DNA from: Ephemeroptericola cinctiostellae
Lineage (GTDB): Bacteria > Pseudomonadota > Gammaproteobacteria > Burkholderiales > Burkholderiaceae
Direction: 5' to 3'
Length of the DNA: 64,000 nucleotides
Assembly (NCBI RefSeq): GCF_003339525.1
Contig: NZ_CP031124.1
Coordinates: 2,170,001-2,234,000 of the forward strand
The position numbers were made by a program, and so were the translations under genes. The notes under the pieces were generated by a model. The model was not told the origin of the DNA, did not search any database, and worked only from the letters and a program-made list of their open reading frames with translations. Below are positions 42,612 through 51,804 of the stretch, piece after piece; position 1 is the stretch's first letter; the number at the start of each line of letters is the position of its first letter.

Positions 42612-43349
42612 ATGACTTTCAACATCACACGCCGCCAAACTTTAAGCATACTGGGCGCAAGCTTACTCACCGCCTGTACACGCGACGGCATGCCGCCACC
42701 CAACGATACCCAATCAAGCCCACTGCCCGACAACAGCCACACCAATCCACAATGTTACGCCCGAGCGCAACAAACCGAAGGGCCCTATTTTGTCGATGAA
42801 CAACTCAATCGCACAGACATTCGCAACGACCCTGCGACTGGAAAAATCAGTGCTGGCGTGCCATTGACATTAAACTTTACCATCTCCAACATCAACGACA
42901 TGAATTGCAACGCCATTACAGATGCAATCATTGACATTTGGCACTGCGACGCAACAGGCGTGTATTCGGATGTCAAAGACAATAATGGTTTATTCAACAC
43001 CAAAGGCGTAAAATTTCTACGCGGACTACAAAAAACCGATGCCAACGGACATGCACAATTCACAACAATCTATCCCGGTTGGTATCAAGGTCGCGCAGTG
43101 CACATTCACTTTAAAATTCGCTGGACTGATGCAAACAATAAAACCCACAGCTTCACATCACAACTGTATTTTAACGATGCTTTATCCGACACCATTTTCA
43201 AAAACGCCCCTTACAACACCAGCCGCCAACGTGACACCCGCAATGCACAAGATTTTATTTTTCAACGCGGTGGACAAGATTTATTGTTGAACTTGACTCA
43301 AGAGGGCGCAGGATACACCGCGAATTTCTCGATTGGTTTGAGTGTGTAG
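42612..43349 (+). CDS. Tat-exported intradiol dioxygenase-like lipoprotein
   Basis: A 245-residue protein with an N-terminal RRQTLSILGASLLTAC, which joins a twin-arginine signal (Arg7-Arg8) to a lipobox with Cys22, so it should be exported folded and lipid-anchored. The rest matches the beta-fold of intradiol ring-cleavage dioxygenases (protocatechuate 3,4-dioxygenase beta-like): QQTEGPYFVDE near the start, then VYSDV (Tyr), YPGWYQGR (Tyr) and AVHIHFK (two His) as the Fe(III) ligands. All four ligands appear to be present. Function in the periplasm is unknown; a role in aromatic or plant compound oxidation is possible. Confidence 0.85.
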   Translation: MTFNITRRQTLSILGASLLTACTRDGMPPPNDTQSSPLPDNSHTNPQCYARAQQTEGPYFVDEQLNRTDIRNDPATGKISAGVPLTLNFTISNINDMNCNAITDAIIDIWHCDATGVYSDVKDNNGLFNTKGVKFLRGLQKTDANGHAQFTTIYPGWYQGRAVHIHFKIRWTDANNKTHSFTSQLYFNDALSDTIFKNAPYNTSRQRDTRNAQDFIFQRGGQDLLLNLTQEGAGYTANFSIGLSV

Positions 43350-43451
43350 AAGTCAGAGCTGGTAAGTTTGGCACAAGAAAATTCGGCTTAAAATCTTGTG
43401 GCTACGCTATTTAAATAAAGGAACTATTAGGCAACTCGTTTGAATAGCGAG

Positions 43452-43913
43452 TTAAAACTTAATATCATGCGAAATTATCTCTTTTGTATTACGTAGGCGA
43501 TTTTGCATTTCCTCCGCAAACCTAATAAAAACATTCCAAAAAAGTTTATTTTTGTTTATGTTTGTCCAAAAATTAGAGCTTTCTAAACATTTCGTAGCAT
43601 AATAACCATACATATAATAGGCTAAATCAGGCTTAATTAAACCCGTATTTCGCAACACCGCCACCTCCTCAAAAAAAGTTAAATATGCGCGCTTTTCTTC
43701 GATGGGTATCTCTTTAAGCTTCTCCTCATCTTTTTCCAAAAGCGTTCGTATTTCATTAAACGATTTATTTGAAAAGTACTCGTTTTGTTTTTTGAGAAAC
43801 ACTTCAGCTCTTTTCTGCGCGCCTTGAAGTGCAAACTCAATAACCCCTTTATATAAACCCCAAATAGCCGCAATAACTCCTAGAATCGCAGCAATATTTT
43901 TTATTAACTCCAT
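43452..43913 (-). CDS. small membrane-anchored protein, possible immunity partner
   Basis: A 153-residue protein not recognised. One N-terminal membrane segment (about residues 3-22, IKNIAAILGVIAAIWGLYKG) is followed by a charged helical cytoplasmic domain with YYMYGYYATKCLESSNFW near 104-121. Members of the DUF4760-like group look similar, but I cannot confirm it. The ATG at 43913 has a perfect GGAGGTGAT site just upstream, the strongest in the window. It lies 78 bp downstream of the 43992 gene on the same strand, so the two are probably cotranscribed, and it could be an immunity protein. Confidence 0.6.
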   Translation of the reverse strand: MELIKNIAAILGVIAAIWGLYKGVIEFALQGAQKRAEVFLKKQNEYFSNKSFNEIRTLLEKDEEKLKEIPIEEKRAYLTFFEEVAVLRNTGLIKPDLAYYMYGYYATKCLESSNFWTNINKNKLFWNVFIRFAEEMQNRLRNTKEIISHDIKF

Positions 43914-43991
43914 ATCACCTCCGAACTTATCGTTCAAATTCAGTAGTTAAAGTCAAACCGCTGAAATGATAAGTTGAACCGAATCTCTCGA

Positions 43992-45257
43992 TTAAATTGG
44001 CTTTTCTTTCTTATTTTCTATAGTTGCATCCGTGGCAGCCTGTGTAATAGAAGGCTCGGATCCAGCGGCAACAAAGACGATTGCTGGAAGTATTGTTACT
44101 TGAACCGTTGCACCTTCTGCTTGTGAAATCGCCATCCACTGATCATGAAAATATGCCATATCATTCATGTAAGGGAGCTTTCCGAGGTCTTGCATGACAC
44201 CATTGGTTTCGTATGGCCCCCAATAACCAAGATTCACGTCAGAAGTTGCGATTCCAACATGTGATATTTCACGAGGCATCTGGGCAATATCAATTTGTGC
44301 ATTTCCGTTGCTGTCACAAATAAGATTACCATCAGAATCCTTAAGTGCCCCCCACAATCCTCCCACTCTAGGCCGCCCATATACATTAAGCTTGGCAACG
44401 GCTTGTTCCTTGGCAGGCTGCCCTTCTATGTCTTTCCCAACTTTTCCTCGATAGACTTCTCGCGCTGCCGCGAGAATAGCACCACGTCCGAATGCAGCTA
44501 GCACTTGCTCGTCAGTTCCGCCGCTTGCCGCGACAGCTGCACCTCCTATACTCGCCGCAGCAAGTGTGCGCTTTGCGTTGTCGATTAACATTTCCGACGG
44601 CATTCCATCAATGAGCTTTAAGCCTTTCGATGTCGCCCAAGCGATGATCCCTGCTTTCAGAGCCGCCTCTAGACTTTCAGTAGCCTTGTAAGTTACCCAT
44701 GCTGCATATGCGGCAGCACCACCCGGCCCTCCATAAACGGTAGCGCCTGCTGCAGCAAGGTTATTTAAAAGGCTTGACTCCATAACCGCATCGGCTGCTG
44801 CGGCTTCGGTATGCTTCAACGGATCTATCATTGCATACCACACCGCGTCTACTAGTTTTCCCTCAAGTACGCGACGCTCCGCATCAGATAAAGTCTTTCC
44901 GATTCCATCGACTTGGTTCTCGACAAAGTGATACGTTGCAGCTGCAAGCTCTACGATGTTTTCGTAAGCTCTCCCAACCTCAGCAACTGTGTCGTTGCTC
45001 ACCTTTGAAAAAGTAGCCTCAATATCTTTCCCAGCTTTTGCTACATTCGCCTCGACATCTTTCCCAGCTTTTGCTACATTCGCCTCGACATCTTTACCAG
45101 CTTTTACCACATTCTGCCCAACGTCATTGGCGGCTTTTTCGGCTGTGGTGGCAACATCTTGGGCGGCATCCTTTACTGCTTCTACAGTATTCTGTATGAA
45201 CTTTTCGCCCTCTTTTATGACCTCATCGACAATTGGTATACTTATTCCAAAAGGCAT
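43992..45257 (-). CDS. large repeat-containing protein, possible membrane-active effector
   Basis: A 421-residue protein not recognised. The N-terminal 110 residues are amphipathic and LEA/apolipoprotein-like, with an 11-residue repeat (ANVAKAGKDVE) in three near-identical copies around residues 50-82. A central Ala/Gly-rich region (about 150-250) has membrane-compatible helices such as LLNNLAAAGATVYGGPGG and SIGGAAVAASGG. The C-terminus has a Ca-binding-like DSDGNLICDSNG, SHVGIATSD and NDMAYFHDQWM, which resembles the ends of polymorphic toxins and hemagglutinin-type proteins. There is no signal peptide. The natural inference is an exported antibacterial or membrane protein with the downstream gene as partner. 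Confidence in the function is low. Confidence 0.5.
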   Translation of the reverse strand: MPFGISIPIVDEVIKEGEKFIQNTVEAVKDAAQDVATTAEKAANDVGQNVVKAGKDVEANVAKAGKDVEANVAKAGKDIEATFSKVSNDTVAEVGRAYENIVELAAATYHFVENQVDGIGKTLSDAERRVLEGKLVDAVWYAMIDPLKHTEAAAADAVMESSLLNNLAAAGATVYGGPGGAAAYAAWVTYKATESLEAALKAGIIAWATSKGLKLIDGMPSEMLIDNAKRTLAAASIGGAAVAASGGTDEQVLAAFGRGAILAAAREVYRGKVGKDIEGQPAKEQAVAKLNVYGRPRVGGLWGALKDSDGNLICDSNGNAQIDIAQMPREISHVGIATSDVNLGYWGPYETNGVMQDLGKLPYMNDMAYFHDQWMAISQAEGATVQVTILPAIVFVAAGSEPSITQAATDATIENKKEKPI

Positions 45258-45586
45258 TTTGACCCCCTCTCCTAAGGTTGGAGATTGTAAAGCTCACTGA
45301 CTGCGAACGCAATATTGTACGACCCTAATATTTTATGCGGAGAAACACATTGATAAACTGCTTTCAGATTAAACGCATGTATAACCAACTCAATCCTGCT
45401 TTATATGCGAAATGCCTTTAACTTAGATAACACGACAATTTTTCTGAAGATAGACAATGCACACCCTATAAAAACTTTCAGTATCATCATTAATTTTATA
45501 TTTATTTTCACTATATTTTTTTATCTTTTATAAAATACAACAAAGCAAATAAAAAGTAAAGTTTTATTTTTCACAGGCCATTTTAT
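45258..45586. other. AT-rich spacer upstream of the 43992 gene
   Basis: About 330 bp, very rich in AT toward uup (45420-45570). No gene or clear hairpin was seen. It must carry the promoter of the 43992-43452 pair; I could not place it. Confidence 0.4.
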
Positions 45587-47530
45587 CTACTTCCGCGCTT
45601 CCAATGCTTCCCAACGTTCCAAGCACACCAATAACGCTTCGTCGATTTCACCCAGTCGCTCGGTCAAGGCCACGCCGCGTTTGGGTTCGTTGACAAAAAT
45701 TTGACCGTCGAGCAAGAGTGCGTTGATGCCGTTTTGCTCATTTTCTAGATTGGCGATGGTGATCGGCAGTTCTTCCAGTTCTTTTTGTTCTTTGAAACTC
45801 AATTTGCTTTTCGCGGTGGTTTTGATCGGATCGGCAGGTGCTGCTTTTTCAGGCTCTTCGGCTTTTTTCGGGGCGTGTTTGAGCATGGCGGCATCGACTT
45901 CGGCGTAGCCCACAGGTGTGGTCAGGCCGCTTTGACGTTGCCAGTCATAGAAGCCACCCACGTATTCGCGCCATTCGCCCACACGTGGTTCGGCGGCGAT
46001 GATGCTGGTGACGACATTGTCGAGGAATTGTCGGTCGTGCGAGACAAGGAATACGGTGCCGGGGTATTCTTGCAGCAGCTCTTCGAGGAGTTCGAGTGTT
46101 TCGATGTCGAGGTCGTTGGTGGGTTCATCCATGACCAGCACGTTGGCTGGGTTGGCGAATAAACGCGCCAGCAACAGGCGGTTGCGTTCGCCGCCTGAGA
46201 GTGATTTCACAGGTGAATGGGCGCGTTGCGGGGCGAAGAGGAAATCGGCGAGGTAGCCCATGACGTGCTTTTTAGCGCCATTGATTTCAACCCATTCACT
46301 GCCGGGACTGATGGTGTCGGCCAAGGTTTGTTCTGGGTCAAGCGCGCCACGCATTTGATCAAAGTAGGCGACAGAAATGTTCGTGCCTGTTTTGATGCGT
46401 CCTGAATCGGCTTCCAGTTCACCGAGGATGAGTTTGAGCAAGGTGGTTTTGCCCATGCCGTTGCCTGCGAGGAAGCCAACTTTGTCGCCGCGCATGATGT
46501 TGGCGGTGAAATCATGGACAATTTTTCGATCGCCAAAGGATTTACAGACATTTTCCATCTCGGCCACGACTTTGCCTGAGCGGTCGCCTTGGGCAACTTC
46601 AAGTTTCACATTGCCAACTTGCTCACGACGTGCGGAGGATTGTTGGCGCATTTCGAGCAGGCGGTTGATGCGGGCGACAGATTTGGTGCGGCGGGCTTCG
46701 ACGCCTTTGCGAATCCAGACTTCTTCTTGCGCCATGACTTTATCAAACTTGGCGTTTTCTATGGCTTCATCGGCGAGCTGCTGGGCTTTCAGGGCTTGAT
46801 ATTCAGTGAAGTTGCCAGGGTAGCTGCGAATCAGGCCACGATCCAGTTCGATGATGCGCGTGGCCACGTTGTCCAAAAATGCGCGGTCGTGGGTGATGAG
46901 CAGAACGGCACCTTTGAAACTGCGCAGCAGTTCTTCCAGCCAGCCGATTGCGGTCATGTCCAGATGGTTGGTGGGTTCGTCCAGCAGCAGAATGTCTGGG
47001 GCTTGCACCAATGCGCGCGCAATGGCGACGCGCTTTTGCACACCGCCTGAAAGTTTGCCGCACAGGGCGTGTTCATCCAAGCCGAGTTGATCCAAGGTCG
47101 CTTGTACGCGCGTGTGCAACGTCCAGCCGTCGTTGTGTTCAAGTTCGGTTTGCACCATTTGCAAACGATCCAGCAGTTCCATTTGGTGATCGCCCTCGGC
47201 GTGCGCGAGTTCTTCGATGAGGTTTTCGTATTCAATCAACAGCTGTGCGCCTTCACCCACGCCTTCGGCGACGGCTTGCAGCACGGTCATGTCGGCGGCG
47301 AACAAGGGTTCTTGCTCAACGTAAGCGCATTTCAAACCTTGCTGGCGGCTGATCAGCCCATCGTCCAAAGACTGTAAACCCGCAATGATTTTCAATAAAG
47401 AGGATTTGCCCGTGCCATTGCGACCAATCAGGCCAACGCGTTCGCCCTCTTCTAAGGCAAAATCGGTGTGGTCAAGTAAAGCGACGTGACCGTAGGCCAG
47501 TTGTGCGTCGGAGAGGGTAAAAATTGCCAT
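45587..47530 (-). CDS. uup: ABC-F family ATPase, Uup-like
   Basis: A 647-residue ABC-F protein with two ATPase domains: Walker A GRNGTGKS near residue 37-44 and GNGMGKT near 358-364, signatures LSGGVQKR and LSGGERNR, and Walker B LLLDEPTNHLD and LVMDEPTNDLD. A C-terminal extension with Ala/Pro/Glu-rich linker and coiled coil (about 560-640) identifies Uup rather than EttA. Uup works on ribosomes and DNA branch structures, and has no membrane domain. It lies alone, 151 bp downstream of the methyltransferase gene on the same strand. Confidence 0.93.
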   Translation of the reverse strand: MAIFTLSDAQLAYGHVALLDHTDFALEEGERVGLIGRNGTGKSSLLKIIAGLQSLDDGLISRQQGLKCAYVEQEPLFAADMTVLQAVAEGVGEGAQLLIEYENLIEELAHAEGDHQMELLDRLQMVQTELEHNDGWTLHTRVQATLDQLGLDEHALCGKLSGGVQKRVAIARALVQAPDILLLDEPTNHLDMTAIGWLEELLRSFKGAVLLITHDRAFLDNVATRIIELDRGLIRSYPGNFTEYQALKAQQLADEAIENAKFDKVMAQEEVWIRKGVEARRTKSVARINRLLEMRQQSSARREQVGNVKLEVAQGDRSGKVVAEMENVCKSFGDRKIVHDFTANIMRGDKVGFLAGNGMGKTTLLKLILGELEADSGRIKTGTNISVAYFDQMRGALDPEQTLADTISPGSEWVEINGAKKHVMGYLADFLFAPQRAHSPVKSLSGGERNRLLLARLFANPANVLVMDEPTNDLDIETLELLEELLQEYPGTVFLVSHDRQFLDNVVTSIIAAEPRVGEWREYVGGFYDWQRQSGLTTPVGYAEVDAAMLKHAPKKAEEPEKAAPADPIKTTAKSKLSFKEQKELEELPITIANLENEQNGINALLLDGQIFVNEPKRGVALTERLGEIDEALLVCLERWEALEARK

Positions 47531-47681
47531 GTGTTCATCTTGTAAAATAAGTTAATCGGTGTTTTTTATGTTTTGAAACGGTTGATGTGATCGCCGCCAT
47601 TGAATGGCTTGCCCATCAAAATGGTGAATCAAGGCTTATTTTTCACTCCGTTCCAATTTTGAATGCGCTTTAATGTAAACA

Positions 47682-48455
47682 TCAACGCTGCTGTCTGTGC
47701 ATTTCAAACAAGCACACCGCCGCCGCTGCCGCGACATTCAAAGACTCCCCGCTGCTCATGGGGATGTAAGCGCGTGCTTCGGCGGCTTCGATCAATGTTT
47801 GGGTGATGCCTGTGCCTTCATTGCCAAAAACCCATGCCACAGGGCGATTCAGGTCTAAATCGTATAAATCGTTGGCAACATAAGAGCTGGTGGCGATGGT
47901 TTGAATGCCTGCGGTCTGTAAATGCACAAACAAAGCCGTCATGTTCACTTGCTCAAAAATGGACAATGAACAATGCGCGCCAACCGCCGCCCGCAGCACT
48001 TTGGGTGCAAATGGGTTGGCGCATGCACTGCTCAAGTACACAGTGCGCACACCCGCCGCTGCCGCACTGCGCAAAATCGAACCCATGTTGCCGGGGTCTT
48101 GTACACCATCTAGAATCACTGCATTGCCCGTGTCGGAAAACCCCGTACAAACAGGACGTTCAACTTCAAACAGCAACGACACGCCTTGCTCCAATGTGCT
48201 CAAATCACGAAATAACGCATCGGGCAACATGTGCACAGTGATTCGAGCTGCACGCATTTGTGCCAATAAAGGGGTGATTTCAACGTGCATTTGTGCACTT
48301 TCAGCGACCCAAACCAATATAGGATTTTGATGTGCCAAAAAAGTTTCACAAGCGTGAATGCCTTCGATGACCATGCGCGCATCGCTGCGCTTCGGGCTGG
48401 TCAATAATTTTTTCAGGGCTTTAACCGCTGGATTGTCTTTTGAGGTGATTAACAT
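47682..48455 (-). CDS. SpoU/TrmH-family RNA 2'-O-methyltransferase
   Basis: A 257-residue SPOUT methyltransferase with an N-terminal substrate-binding domain. Motif 1 is [21 protein letters not shown] (split here), motif 2 VFGNEGTGI, motif 3 [25 protein letters not shown]. The target is an rRNA or tRNA ribose; RlmB-like or TsnR-like proteins are the closest named kinds, but I cannot tell which. Its ATG lies in the last codons of rnhB with a seven-base overlap, and any change in the rnhB repeat region would sit just before its start. Confidence 0.88.
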   Translation of the reverse strand: MLITSKDNPAVKALKKLLTSPKRSDARMVIEGIHACETFLAHQNPILVWVAESAQMHVEITPLLAQMRAARITVHMLPDALFRDLSTLEQGVSLLFEVERPVCTGFSDTGNAVILDGVQDPGNMGSILRSAAAAGVRTVYLSSACANPFAPKVLRAAVGAHCSLSIFEQVNMTALFVHLQTAGIQTIATSSYVANDLYDLDLNRPVAWVFGNEGTGITQTLIEAAEARAYIPMSSGESLNVAAAAAVCLFEMHRQQR

Positions 48456-49240
48456 GTGAATTGTGCTGTTGTTTCTGCTGTTGTTTCTGCTGTTGTTTCT
48501 GCTGTTGTTTCTAATTTTGCTTCTAATTTTGCTTCTGATTTTGCTTCTGATTTTGCTTCTGATTTTGCTTCTGATTTTGCTTCTGATTTTGCTTCTGATT
48601 TTGCTTCTGATTTTGTTTCGGTTTTCGATTCTAAAATCTTACGCACGGGCGCATAGGTGCGGCGGTGTTCTGGGCACACACCATGCGCACGCAAAGCCGC
48701 GAGGTGAACGGCAGTTGGATAACCTTTGTGCTGAGCAAAACCATACTGCGGATACAGCGCATCCAAGCGATCACAATCGGCATCGCGCGCCACCTTGGCA
48801 AGGATAGAAGCCGCAGAAATGGCGGGTTCAATCGCATCACCGCCAATCAAAGCGCGTCCAGCATAACCTTTTTGCACCAACAATTTAGGGAAATGATTGC
48901 CATCCACCCACACCCAATCGGCGTGCTCAGACAAACCTTCAACCGCGCGGGTCATTGCCAATAGGCTGGCTTGCAAAATATTGAGCTCATCGATTTCTTC
49001 AACGCTCGCGCTGGCGATGCACCACGCACGGGCTTTGGTTTTGATCTCGGCACTCAAACGCTCACGGGTTTTGGCTGAGAGTTTTTTTGAATCATTCAAG
49101 CCTTCAATCGGCTCACCCAACATCACGGCTGCAGCATACACTGCACCTGCCAATGGTCCACGGCCTGCTTCATCTGCACCACATATGGCTTGTGCATCAT
49201 TCAGCGCACAGGCAAATAAATCATCTGTGCGCAGTGTCAT
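48449..49240 (-). CDS. rnhB: ribonuclease HII with a repeat-expanded C-terminal tail
   Basis: A 263-residue RNase HII. The core is normal: [19 protein letters not shown] carries the catalytic Asp/Glu pair, followed by [13 protein letters not shown], and the C-terminal catalytic region [14 protein letters not shown]; the core ends near residue 203 (RKILESK). The tail is about 60 residues of low complexity: seven KSEA units, two KLE(A/T) units and four TTA(E/Q) units, coded by 12-bp repeats. The ATG at 49240 overlaps the lpxB stop (ATGA), so a longer start at 49276 inside lpxB is unlikely. The tail is charged and probably disordered. Confidence 0.94.
   Translation of the reverse strand: MTLRTDDLFACALNDAQAICGADEAGRGPLAGAVYAAAVMLGEPIEGLNDSKKLSAKTRERLSAEIKTKARAWCIASASVEEIDELNILQASLLAMTRAVEGLSEHADWVWVDGNHFPKLLVQKGYAGRALIGGDAIEPAISAASILAKVARDADCDRLDALYPQYGFAQHKGYPTAVHLAALRAHGVCPEHRRTYAPVRKILESKTETKSEAKSEAKSEAKSEAKSEAKSEAKSEAKLEAKLETTAETTAETTAETTAQFTC
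48463..48620. repeat. 12-bp tandem arrays coding the RNase HII tail
   Basis: Two linked arrays lie in frame: four units of GCTGTTGTTTCT and about ten of the type GATTTTGCTTCT (two with AATTTTGCTTCT). Units are multiples of three, so gain or loss leaves the frame of rnhB intact. Confidence 0.95.
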
Positions 49241-50391
49241 GTGCGCCCAATCACTTGAGCTATCGCTTGTGCGCACAGACTGGGCGTGTCACGGATCAAA
49301 CTGTGGTGCAGTTCAGTCAAACGTTCAACCACACTTGCATCGCTGGCATAACGGTTCATTTCGGACAACAAGGCATCGGCCAAACCATCGGGCGTCGCAT
49401 CGTTTTGTAAAACTTCCGGAATAAAGGAGTCATTCAATAAAATATTGGGTAAACCAATCCACGGCAACAACGCCACTTTGGTGTAAATAAACGCCGAAGT
49501 GCGTGATGTTTTGTATGCAATGACCATCGGTTTTTTATACAAAGCCACTTCTAAACTGGCCGTGCCACTGGCAACGAGGGTCGCATCGGCGGCCTCCATC
49601 ACACTGCGCGCTTGCCCATCAAACAAACGCAAGGCGATGTTCGGGGCGTATTGCTGACGCATGGTTTGAATTTTTTCACGCAACGAGGCGTGAGCGACAG
49701 GCAAAATGAATTGCACATCGCCCAGCTGTGAAGCCAAGCGTTGTGCCGCCTGAAGAAAGACTGGCAAATTATAATCAATCTCGGAATTGCGCGAACCAGG
49801 CAACAGTGCAATGGTGGTTTTAGTGCGCGACAGTTGGAGTGCATCTCGCGCCATCGGCGCATTCGCCAGCAAAGGGATGTGAGGTGCAAATGGATGCCCA
49901 ACATACGTTGCAGGAATCCCAGCATCTTGGTATATTTTTTGCTCAAATGGAAAAATCAGCAACACATGATCCGCCGCACGACGAACTTTTTCAATGCGTT
50001 TGGGACGCCATGCCCAAATCGATGGGCTGACATAATGCATGGTTTTAATGCCCGCCACCCTCAATTTAGTTTCCAGACCCAAATTAAAATCGGGCGCATC
50101 CACACCCACAAACACATCTGGTGGGGCAATGGTCAAACGGTTGATGAGGTCGCTGCGCATGCCAATGATACGTGGCAAATGGCGAATCGGCTCGAAATAA
50201 CCACGCACCGCCAAAGATTGTGAAGGCCACCATGCTTCAACGCCCGCACGCACCATGGCTTCGCCCGCGATGCCTGTTGCACGCACACCCGTAAAAGCCG
50301 CTTGCGTGCCTTTGACAAGCTCAGCAGCGAGTTGATCGCCCGAGGACTCACCCGCCACCAATGCGACGTGAACAATTGAATCAGAGGTCAT
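49237..50391 (-). CDS. lpxB: lipid-A-disaccharide synthase
   Basis: A 384-residue GT-B glycosyltransferase that joins UDP-2,3-diacylglucosamine and lipid X on the inner membrane. The N-terminal [13 protein letters not shown] and the middle [14 protein letters not shown] (GVDAPDFN) are family motifs, with [14 protein letters not shown] near 115-130 and MVIAYKTS later. The start ATG at 50391 is chosen; a GTG at 50397 is adjacent to the lpxA stop codon. It follows lpxA directly and overlaps rnhB by four bases. Confidence 0.95.
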   Translation of the reverse strand: MTSDSIVHVALVAGESSGDQLAAELVKGTQAAFTGVRATGIAGEAMVRAGVEAWWPSQSLAVRGYFEPIRHLPRIIGMRSDLINRLTIAPPDVFVGVDAPDFNLGLETKLRVAGIKTMHYVSPSIWAWRPKRIEKVRRAADHVLLIFPFEQKIYQDAGIPATYVGHPFAPHIPLLANAPMARDALQLSRTKTTIALLPGSRNSEIDYNLPVFLQAAQRLASQLGDVQFILPVAHASLREKIQTMRQQYAPNIALRLFDGQARSVMEAADATLVASGTASLEVALYKKPMVIAYKTSRTSAFIYTKVALLPWIGLPNILLNDSFIPEVLQNDATPDGLADALLSEMNRYASDASVVERLTELHHSLIRDTPSLCAQAIAQVIGRT

Positions 50392-50397
50392 GGCCAC

Positions 50398-51189
50398 TTA
50401 ACGAATGATGCCGCGAGTGGCTTGGGTTAAAAATGCACTCATGAGGTGCAATGCAGCCGCGTTGTTTGGCTCGTCAGCTGCGGCTGAATTGATCGCAGCA
50501 ATCGCTTGCTCAGTGGTCAGGTCTTGGCGATAAATTGCTTTATAAGCACGTTTAATCGACATGATTTGCTCCGATGTGAAACCACGGCGTTTCAAACCTT
50601 CACTGTTGATGCCAAAAGCTGTTGCTGGATTGCCACTGGACAAAACAAATGGCGGCACATCTTTCAACATGATGGTACCGCCACCCACCATCGCATGGGC
50701 CCCCACTTTGACAAACTGGTGCGCACCCGCCATGCCACCGATGATTGCCCAATCACCAACTTCAACGTGACCCGCCAGTTGTGCATTGCTGGCCAAAATG
50801 GTGTGATCACCAATCACACAATCGTGCGCAAGGTGAACATAACCCATGATCCAATTGTCATTGCCCACCACGGTCACACCTTGATCTTGGGTCGTGCCAC
50901 GATGGAAACTACAAAACTCGCGGATCAAGTTACGATCACCAATCACCAAGCGCGTGGGCTCACCTGCATATTTTTTATCTTGTGGTGCGCTGCCGAGCAC
51001 CACATGGTGCCCGATCTGATTGTCAGCACCAATTCGGGTGTCGCCTTCGATGACATTGTGTGCACCAATGTGTGTGCGGTCACCAATGCTCACGTTGGCG
51101 CCGATCAGGGTATACGCGCCAATGACCACATCATTGCCGATGTGTGCGCCCTCTTCAATCAGCGCGGTGGGGTGAATGTGTGCAGCCAT
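50398..51189 (-). CDS. lpxA: UDP-N-acetylglucosamine acyltransferase
   Basis: A 263-residue left-handed beta-helix acyltransferase, first step of lipid A synthesis. Many hexapeptide repeats (IGNDVVIGAYTLIG, VSIGDRTHIG) fill residues 1-190 and the C-terminal helical domain follows. The catalytic His lies in VHLAHDCVIGD. The ATG at 51189 gives the normal start MAAHIHPTALIEEGAHIG; TTG at 51195 is the alternative. Confidence 0.95.
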   Translation of the reverse strand: MAAHIHPTALIEEGAHIGNDVVIGAYTLIGANVSIGDRTHIGAHNVIEGDTRIGADNQIGHHVVLGSAPQDKKYAGEPTRLVIGDRNLIREFCSFHRGTTQDQGVTVVGNDNWIMGYVHLAHDCVIGDHTILASNAQLAGHVEVGDWAIIGGMAGAHQFVKVGAHAMVGGGTIMLKDVPPFVLSSGNPATAFGINSEGLKRRGFTSEQIMSIKRAYKAIYRQDLTTEQAIAAINSAAADEPNNAAALHLMSAFLTQATRGIIR

Positions 51190-51256
51190 GTTCAAAACTT
51201 TCTACCAAGACATTTTTTAAGCAATGCAATGAGTTGCAGATGCCAAAAGGCATCCA

Positions 51257-51724
51257 TTAAGTGCGATAAGCGCACATCAATTCAGCTTCAGCAGCCACTT
51301 CTGTACCCACCATGGCTTTCACTTCAAATTTTGCAAAACCACGAATCACACGCTTCAATTTGGTTTCCAAAATCAATTGATCACCCGGCACGACAGGGCG
51401 TTTAAAACGAACATTTTCCATGCCTGCAAAATAAAACAAGGCATCAGGATTTGATTCTTGTACCCACAACAATGCAGAAGCTTGCGCCAATGCCTCCATA
51501 ATCAACACACCAGGCATCACAGGATTACGTGGAAAATGTCCTTCAAAGAACGGCTCATTCATCGACACATTTTTGATCGCGATTAATTTATCATTCAAGC
51601 GCCACTCAATCACTCGATCCACCAATAAAAATGGATAACGGTGTGGGATGCGCTCCATGATGGATTTGATGTCATACCCAGGTTGCATCGGGTTGTTGTC
51701 GATATTCACTTCACTCTCACTCAT
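51257..51724 (-). CDS. fabZ: 3-hydroxyacyl-[ACP] dehydratase FabZ
   Basis: A 155-residue hot-dog fold dehydratase of fatty acid synthesis. The catalytic His is in EGHFPRNPVMPGVLIMEALAQ (near residues 59-79, split here as EGHFP and GVLIMEA) and IPHRYPFLLVDRV precedes it. AAGGAAAGACC precedes the ATG. It lies between lpxD and lpxA, the normal order, and shares 3-hydroxyacyl-ACP with lpxA and lpxD. Confidence 0.95.
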   Translation of the reverse strand: MSESEVNIDNNPMQPGYDIKSIMERIPHRYPFLLVDRVIEWRLNDKLIAIKNVSMNEPFFEGHFPRNPVMPGVLIMEALAQASALLWVQESNPDALFYFAGMENVRFKRPVVPGDQLILETKLKRVIRGFAKFEVKAMVGTEVAAEAELMCAYRT

Positions 51725-51804
51725 GGTCTTTCCTTTTTAATTTTTAAACTTTAACGGTGTCTGTAGCCATTTTTACACACATGGCTGTGGGACTGAACAC
51801 ATTA

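Noticed and set aside
45587..47530. Uup as part of an ABC transporter
   Set aside because: No membrane domain or permease gene lies nearby and the two ATPase domains with a C-terminal coiled coil fit ABC-F proteins.
48456..48807. Plus-strand frames with many Leu or Ser/Asp repeats
   Set aside because: They are the rnhB tandem arrays read on the other strand.
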